DNA from: Oleispira sp051275515
GTDB lineage: Bacteria; Pseudomonadota; Gammaproteobacteria; Pseudomonadales; Oceanobacteraceae
Direction of reading: 5' to 3'
Length of the DNA: 18,717 nucleotides
NCBI GenBank assembly: GCA_051275515.1
Contig: JBNMOT010000062.1
Location: 1-18,717, forward strand
Both the position numbers and the translations under genes were made by a program. Below are positions 14,901 to 18,717 of this stretch, piece after piece. Position 1 is the first letter of the stretch. The number at the start of each line of letters is the position of its first letter. The notes under the pieces were generated by a model that made no database searches, was not told where the DNA came from, and was given only the letters and a program-made list of their open reading frames with translations.

Positions 14901-16819
14901 CGGGGGATGTGTTTGGTAATGGCATGCTGCTATCGGAACATATTCGTTTAACAGCAGCCTTTAACCATATGCACATATTTGTTGACCCTAATCCCGATTC
15001 GATATTGAGTTTTGTGGAACGCAAGCGCTTATTTGAGATGCCTCGTTCGACTTGGGATGACTATGATAAAGGGCTCATTTCCAAAGGTGGAGCCATATTC
15101 TCACGCAGTGCTAAATCAATAAAAATCAGTCCTGAAATGAAGGCACGCTTTGATATTCAAGAAGACCAACTCGCGCCCACTGAATTGATCAAAGCGCTGC
15201 TATTAGCACCCGTTGATTTACTTTGGAATGGGGGTATTGGTACTTACATAAAGGGCAGTAGTGAAAGCCATGCGGATGTCGGCGATAAAGCGACCGATAT
15301 GGTAAGAATTAACGGCAACCAGGTGCGTGCTAAGGTGATTGGCGAGGGTGGCAATCTAGGTATGACCCAGCTGGGGCGAGTTGAGTTTGCATTAGCGGGC
15401 GGTTCTTCTTATACCGACTTTATTGATAACGCTGGCGGCGTTGATTGCTCAGATCACGAAGTGAATATCAAAATTATGCTGAACGAAATAGTCGCCTCAG
15501 GCGATATGACGTTGAAGCAACGTAATCAATTATTCATGGAAATGACTGATGCCGTATCGGAATTGGTATTAAGCAATAATTATCGACAAACTCAGGCCAT
15601 TGCATTGGGGCATCGAGAATGCCAAAAAAGCATGGATGAATACGTGCGTCTGATTCACGATTTTGAAGATTCAGGCAAGTTAAATAGAGCGTTAGAATAT
15701 TTACCCGATGATGAAACCCTTGCAGAGCGCAAGTTGAACGGGCTAGGGCTTACTAAGCCAGAGCTCTCGGTTTTAATCTCTTATGCTAAAGCTGATTTAA
15801 AAGAGCGATTGAATCTTGAAGCCATCAGTCAGGATACGTATCTGTGTAGAATTGTTGAAACGGCATTTCCTCAAAAGCTGGTGGATGATTATAACAGCCC
15901 CGTCATGCATCATAAATTACGCTCTGAAATTGTGGCGACTCAGTTGGCGAACGATTTAGTGAATTATATGGGCATCACCTTTGTGAATCGTTTAATTGCA
16001 TCAACAGGGGCAACGGTCGTAGAGGTCGCTCGAGCTTATGTTGCTGCTCGAGATATCTTTGGATTGCACGACCTGTGGTCAAAAATTGAAGCCTTGGATT
16101 ATCAAATCTCCGCAACAGTACAAGCCGAAATGATGGGGCGTTTAATGCGCTTAGTGCGTCGTGCCAGTCGTTGGTTCTTGCGCAACCGTCGCACCGATAT
16201 GGATGTGGTAACGGAAGTTGAATCATTTAAAGCCAGTGTAGACTCTGTCAGAAATAACTTATCGCAATGGCTCAAAGGTTCGACACAAGCAATATGGCAG
16301 GGACGTTTTGATCAATACACTGAGCAAGGTGTCCCAGAGGATGTATCTGCCTTAGCAGCAGGCACAAACTCACTGCTTTCAGCACTTGGAATTATCGAGG
16401 CGTCACATGAAACTGGGCGATCTGTTGAACGTGTTGCAGAAGCCTACTTTTTCGTTGGTGAAACGTTATCACTAAACTGGTTCTTAGAACAGATCAATAA
16501 TTTAGAGACAAACTCCGAGTGGGAAGCGTTGGCTCGTGAAGCGTTTCGTGATGACCTCGTTTGGCAACTACGCTCACTGACGGTATCGGTATTGAATACT
16601 GAAGAAAGTGAAAATATGCCGATGACTGAGTTGATGGATCAGTGGAAAACTGCCCATCCTCATTTGATTAGTCGTTGGCAGAAAATGCTCGATGCACTGC
16701 GGGCTTCTGATAAAGTTGAATACGCTATGTATTCTGTCGCGTTGCGAGAGTTATTGGATTTGGCACAAGCCAGTAGACATCTTTCAGTAGATGATACTAA
16801 CCAGAAGCTGTCATCGTGA
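11927..16819 (+). CDS. gdhB: Large NAD-dependent glutamate dehydrogenase (180-kDa class)
   Basis: This 1630-residue enzyme is of the large bacterial GDH class, known from Pseudomonas aeruginosa (gdhB), Streptomyces and Caulobacter. It oxidatively deaminates L-glutamate with NAD to 2-oxoglutarate and ammonia, feeding amino-acid carbon into the TCA cycle. The N-terminal 700 or so residues hold the ACT-like regulatory domains of this class. The catalytic core shows GGLRWSDREEDFRTEVLGLV from 818 and the substrate-binding KGGFV at 853. The nucleotide-binding region follows (GVGDMAGDVFGNGML from 987, then DPNPD) and the helical C-terminal domain. Length and motifs are typical, with no sign of truncation. 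The ATG at 11927 has TAGGGA about 10 bases upstream. It is monocistronic, ends in a strong terminator, and is divergent from moxR with 204 bases between the two starts. Confidence 0.96.
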   Translation: MSTSKPLNKPDLTALNRLIDDRNDKVKAKRIKLFAELYYEGSPAADIEARNPEDLYGATVSFWLFIQNNNIAQPKVRVFNPDFEAHGWQSTHTVIEVLSKEMPFLIDSVRLELNRRHMSVHSINSCVAHLERDAKYRKKSTSPLFKASEKSQAESIIYIEVDRHTDNEMLDELSKTLVQIVNEVRHCVEDFGALIDRAARASNELDLLPCDKPKEDIKESQDFLAWLANDHFTFLGYDEFSIEKKDGKTYIVRDDSCDLGSFRYLQVSNNRRYFEELPEETQAFVLSPGIISFFKSGRLSRIHRPAYPDYIVVKRFNEKGEVIGGVRFMGLYTSIVYIDSPNNIPLIRQKLQQVNNMSGFERNSHNGKEINRILEVYPRDELIQSTSEQLYNTALGILNMQERRQTRAFIRKGTYGKFLYCMVFTPRDIYNTELRTKIQNVLEEACDPQFVEFNTQFSESILARTHFVLRLKNSESGDIDHKAIEYKIQQAARSWGDDLHSALIEQVGEEKGNRYHHIYRYAFLAGYREDFGSRTAVADIQHIEGLREHPEKGIAMSFYRELEEGANQLRFKLFNLDHVLPLSDVMPILEHLGLRVIGEHPYGVQYDNGRKVWIHNFILEYTLADRIDMQLVKGLFHETFKNIWNGRAESDGFNKLVLGSEIGWREIAVLRAYARYMKQIRFGISEFSIATTLSRYIDISRLLVKAFEVRFALHADWTPKQRALAFAEVEREIIAALDGVEQLNEDRTVRRYLELIKATLRTNFYQCDENGNAKDYISFKIDPHLISDMPLPRPMFEIFVYSPKVEGVHLRGGKVARGGLRWSDREEDFRTEVLGLVKAQQVKNAVIVPVGAKGGFVAKNLKPEMTRDQWLEEGIACYKTFISSLLDITDNLVDGKVVPPLEVVRHDDDDVYLVVAADKGTATFSDISNGIAVERGFWLGDAFASGGSIGYDHKKMGITARGAWVSVQRHFRELGSNVQEEDFTVVGVGDMAGDVFGNGMLLSEHIRLTAAFNHMHIFVDPNPDSILSFVERKRLFEMPRSTWDDYDKGLISKGGAIFSRSAKSIKISPEMKARFDIQEDQLAPTELIKALLLAPVDLLWNGGIGTYIKGSSESHADVGDKATDMVRINGNQVRAKVIGEGGNLGMTQLGRVEFALAGGSSYTDFIDNAGGVDCSDHEVNIKIMLNEIVASGDMTLKQRNQLFMEMTDAVSELVLSNNYRQTQAIALGHRECQKSMDEYVRLIHDFEDSGKLNRALEYLPDDETLAERKLNGLGLTKPELSVLISYAKADLKERLNLEAISQDTYLCRIVETAFPQKLVDDYNSPVMHHKLRSEIVATQLANDLVNYMGITFVNRLIASTGATVVEVARAYVAARDIFGLHDLWSKIEALDYQISATVQAEMMGRLMRLVRRASRWFLRNRRTDMDVVTEVESFKASVDSVRNNLSQWLKGSTQAIWQGRFDQYTEQGVPEDVSALAAGTNSLLSALGIIEASHETGRSVERVAEAYFFVGETLSLNWFLEQINNLETNSEWEALAREAFRDDLVWQLRSLTVSVLNTEESENMPMTELMDQWKTAHPHLISRWQKMLDALRASDKVEYAMYSVALRELLDLAQASRHLSVDDTNQKLSS

Positions 16820-16834
16820 AGTAGGTTGTATTAA

Positions 16835-16873
16835 GGGGGGATGATATTGTCGTTCAATATTAGCCTCTTTTTT
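16835..16873 (+). terminator. Intrinsic terminator of the glutamate dehydrogenase gene
   Basis: GGGGGG-A-TG-ATATTG pairs with CAATAT-TA-G-CCTCTT across a TCGTT loop (one A/G mismatch, several G-T pairs), and TTTTTT at 16868-16873 overlaps the end of the stem. It begins 16 bases after the gdhB stop. For the convergent speD gene it could serve only as a weak hairpin, because no T run follows on the minus strand. Confidence 0.75.
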
Positions 16874-16889
16874 ATTCTAACTAAAAATA

Positions 16890-17291
16890 TTAAGCCAGAT
16901 GTTCACCGCGTCTTTTGATAGTACTGATTACTTTTTTAGCATTAAATTTGTTTTTAAGTATTTCAATGGCTAATTCTGGTTTGGAATCTCCACACATAAA
17001 AATGTCAAAAGCTGCAAAATTTCTTTCTGGCCAAGTATGTACACTGATATGAGACTCTGACAAAACAGCGATCCCCGTTACTCCGTTGTTTGGCGTAAAG
17101 TGGTGTAGATGAATATGCAATAGATGTGCACCACACTGTTCAATGCATTCATGCATGACTGCTTCGACTCGCTCAATATCATCCAAGTATTCTGCATCGT
17201 ATAAATCAACAATAATATGCATGCCTGCAAACGATTTTCCCTCTCTAATCATGAGTGAGTCAGCGGCACTGCCATTGTAAAAATCATTCAT
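16890..17291 (-). CDS. speD: S-adenosylmethionine decarboxylase proenzyme (class 1b)
   Basis: This small pyruvoyl enzyme decarboxylates S-adenosylmethionine to supply the aminopropyl donor for spermidine. The proenzyme cleaves itself between Glu79 and Ser80 in LSESHISVHTWPE, Ser80 becoming the pyruvoyl group. His85 and Cys100 (DIFMCG) are the usual processing and proton-donor residues. At 133 residues it matches the bacterial/archaeal class 1b single-chain length. The longest frame begins at a TTG (17303), but ATG 17291 gives MNDFYNG and overlaps the preceding channel stop by only 8 bases, so I prefer it. It is the third gene of a coupled cluster with an aminopropyltransferase and a potassium channel. 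The catalytic motif is unambiguous, though the exact start is less certain. Confidence 0.94.
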   Translation of the reverse strand: MNDFYNGSAADSLMIREGKSFAGMHIIVDLYDAEYLDDIERVEAVMHECIEQCGAHLLHIHLHHFTPNNGVTGIAVLSESHISVHTWPERNFAAFDIFMCGDSKPELAIEILKNKFNAKKVISTIKRRGEHLA

Positions 17292-18333
17292 ATTCAGCGC
17301 CAAGAATGTCTAAGTTTATATTCTCGATTCGTGTTGACGCGGTATAGAATATGGCCATGCCTGGGCGTATTTGAGTAGCTAAAGAAGGATTGACGATTAC
17401 TTCAGACTCTTTTATTGCTAACGCCATCGCGTCATATTGGAGCTTCATATTAAAAAATACGTGTTTAAAATCGCTGGAAAATTGGCTCGCCTTATCGATA
17501 TCAAATCGATATAGATTTTCTCCGTTAAGGTTTGATATAAGCTGTTGAATAACGTTACTCGATTCTCTATCTTGCAGCTCTTGCGCCATTAAATAAACAT
17601 TAACAGGTAATATGACTTGATTTAAAGCGATATCGTCGGCGGGTAGTTTAATGATTTTGTTATAGTGATCTTCATTATTTAAATAACAGACCATATGAGC
17701 TGACTGATTAATATCTCGAAAAGCAAACGCCGAAATGAATGTTTGATTATCGTCACGACCATAAACGATGACACTCTTGGCTTTATGGGCATTTGAACGT
17801 GTTAATACATCTTCAGAGGCCAGCTCACCTCGTATGAAAACAATTTCAGAGTTATTTAACGGATTAGTTTCTTGTTCTTCGGAGCAAAGAATTATTTTTT
17901 CATCAGGATTGTTTACCAGCAGTTCAGTAATAACCTTCTCGGTACTGCCTTTTCTGTATCCCATTAATAATGTGTGGTTTTCAGTATTCATTATGCCTAA
18001 TCCTTTATTTTTCTTGTGTGCCAAACTAATAATTAGCTCGGATAACTTACCTATTATAATTGCGACGGCGCCAATGCCGGATGCCATGATAAATCCCGCA
18101 ATGAATCTTCCTTCAGGAGAGCTAGGAGCGAAATCGCCATAACCTACGGTCGTTATTGTGACGACAAAAAACCAAGAATAATTATCAATAATATCTGTTT
18201 CACCAAAGGCCATCATACCCAGTAAACCAAACAGATAAGAAAAAGAGATGGTAATTAATAATGTTATCCACGCGTGGTCATACAGTTTAAATAATGCTCT
18301 TCTGTACGTTTTTTTGAGTATCGAAAGAATCAT
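17284..18333 (-). CDS. Two-TM potassium channel with RCK (TrkA-N) domain
   Basis: The 349-residue protein opens with a basic amphipathic stretch, then TM1 at about 22-43, a pore helix and selectivity filter TTVGYGD (61-67), and TM2 at about 76-100. That is a complete pore of the KcsA/MthK type. A cytoplasmic RCK domain follows from about 106, beginning HTLLMGYRKGSTEKVI and continuing with the alternating strands and helices of TrkA-N. The GYRKGST loop resembles the non-GxGxxG form found in channel RCK domains. An additional C-terminal region of about 100 residues is of the TrkA-C type. The longest frame starts at TTG 18345, but ATG 18333 overlaps the preceding aminopropyltransferase stop as ATGA, indicating translational coupling. 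Placement between the two spermidine-synthesis genes suggests it is functionally tied to polyamines. This is inference. Confidence 0.92.
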   Translation of the reverse strand: MILSILKKTYRRALFKLYDHAWITLLITISFSYLFGLLGMMAFGETDIIDNYSWFFVVTITTVGYGDFAPSSPEGRFIAGFIMASGIGAVAIIIGKLSELIISLAHKKNKGLGIMNTENHTLLMGYRKGSTEKVITELLVNNPDEKIILCSEEQETNPLNNSEIVFIRGELASEDVLTRSNAHKAKSVIVYGRDDNQTFISAFAFRDINQSAHMVCYLNNEDHYNKIIKLPADDIALNQVILPVNVYLMAQELQDRESSNVIQQLISNLNGENLYRFDIDKASQFSSDFKHVFFNMKLQYDAMALAIKESEVIVNPSLATQIRPGMAIFYTASTRIENINLDILGAEYE

Positions 18334-18717
18334 TCTACTTGCCAACCCCTATCCGTATAGGCTGTCAATAGACAAGGTTCCATTAATGTATTAATGCAGG
18401 GTCTTTTTGTTTGCAATTCACCTTTACCGAAGGCAAACGAGGAAGCTAATAATTCAGGTGTAATAAAATCGGTATTCACTGAAAAATCTTTAAGCTGAGA
18501 TAGACGGTTTTTTAGATCGATGGGTTTTTCTTCTGTCGTCCAAGCTAGGTAATAGCCCCAATCACCAAAAGAAGGGATATTTTGACGATAGGGCAATACA
18601 TTAAATCCTGCAGATTTTAAGGTATTGCCAATTGCCAGGTAAGCATCTTTTGCATGGTATGGAGACGTTGATTGAATGGAAATGTAGGCATCAGCGGTTA
18701 AGTATCTTTTTAAATTT
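18330..18717 (-). CDS. speE: Membrane-type polyamine aminopropyltransferase (spermidine synthase), 5' part outside the window
   Basis: The frame is open from 18716 down to a TGA at 18330-18332. The only start-like codon inside the visible part (TTG 18596) is internal, because the homologous reading frame continues to the edge with QSTSPYHAKDAYLAIGNTLK followed by SAGFNVLPYRQNIPSFGDWG. These are the conserved C-terminal segments of spermidine synthases, of the branch that has an N-terminal membrane domain (COG4262-like). Only about 128 of an expected 500 or more residues are here, so the catalytic Asp residues and the SAM-like fold core are not visible. The enzyme transfers the aminopropyl group of decarboxylated S-adenosylmethionine (the SpeD product) to putrescine. 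The stop overlaps the channel start as ATGA. Family assignment is good, but the membrane branch is less certain from this fragment. Confidence 0.85.
   Translation of the reverse strand, partial: NLKRYLTADAYISIQSTSPYHAKDAYLAIGNTLKSAGFNVLPYRQNIPSFGDWGYYLAWTTEEKPIDLKNRLSQLKDFSVNTDFITPELLASSFAFGKGELQTKRPCINTLMEPCLLTAYTDRGWQVE

Noticed and set aside
17284..18345. Possible loss of nucleotide binding in the channel RCK domain (GYRKGST instead of GxGxxG)
   Set aside because: Channel-type RCK domains such as MthK commonly have a similar non-canonical loop, so the difference is not a sign of decay.

Overview
The window looks like a stretch of chromosome from a marine-type gammaproteobacterium. RadD, the large (about 180 kDa) NAD-dependent glutamate dehydrogenase and the MoxR/Bat gene order all fit. 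An Oceanospirillales-like host is my guess from protein flavour and the AT-leaning base composition. It is not established from the sequence. Coding density is high. I found no rRNA, tRNA, CRISPR array, insertion sequence or prophage.

Layout from left to right. (1) 1-1507, minus: most of radD, a superfamily-2 helicase-like repair ATPase whose C-terminus runs off the left edge. (2) 1737-3712, minus: a compact three-gene signalling operon, transcribed as a CheY-like single-domain response regulator, then a CheC-type phosphatase, then a PAS-GGDEF protein. The GGDEF domain has lost both metal ligands (N194 and V237, in an NxD...GGVEF context) but keeps the guanine-binding residues and the c-di-GMP inhibitory-site RxxD. 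It is therefore more likely a nucleotide sensor than a cyclase. (3) 3960-4538, plus: a hotdog-fold thioesterase, divergent from the signalling operon. It ends convergently against the next operon at a shared hairpin. (4) 4565-11722, minus: a tightly overlapping MoxR-DUF58-DUF4381-BatA-BatBC-BatD operon. It encodes an AAA+ ATPase and von Willebrand A membrane proteins of the envelope-stress/aerotolerance type. BatB and BatC are fused and carry an acidic, Gln-rich hexapeptide repeat. (5) 11927-16819, plus: the 1630-residue NAD-glutamate dehydrogenase, divergent from moxR and followed by a good intrinsic terminator. (6) 16890 to the right edge, minus: a translationally coupled group of a membrane-type aminopropyltransferase (spermidine synthase, 3' part only), a two-TM potassium channel with an RCK domain, and S-adenosylmethionine decarboxylase. 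The two flanking genes are the two steps of spermidine synthesis, with an ion channel between them.

The points most worth a second look are the polyamine/K+ channel operon and the RR-CheC-degenerate GGDEF module. The rest is recognisable core or conserved accessory metabolism. Start codons were adjusted where overlaps or promoters argue against the longest reading frame (speD, the K+ channel, possibly moxR).
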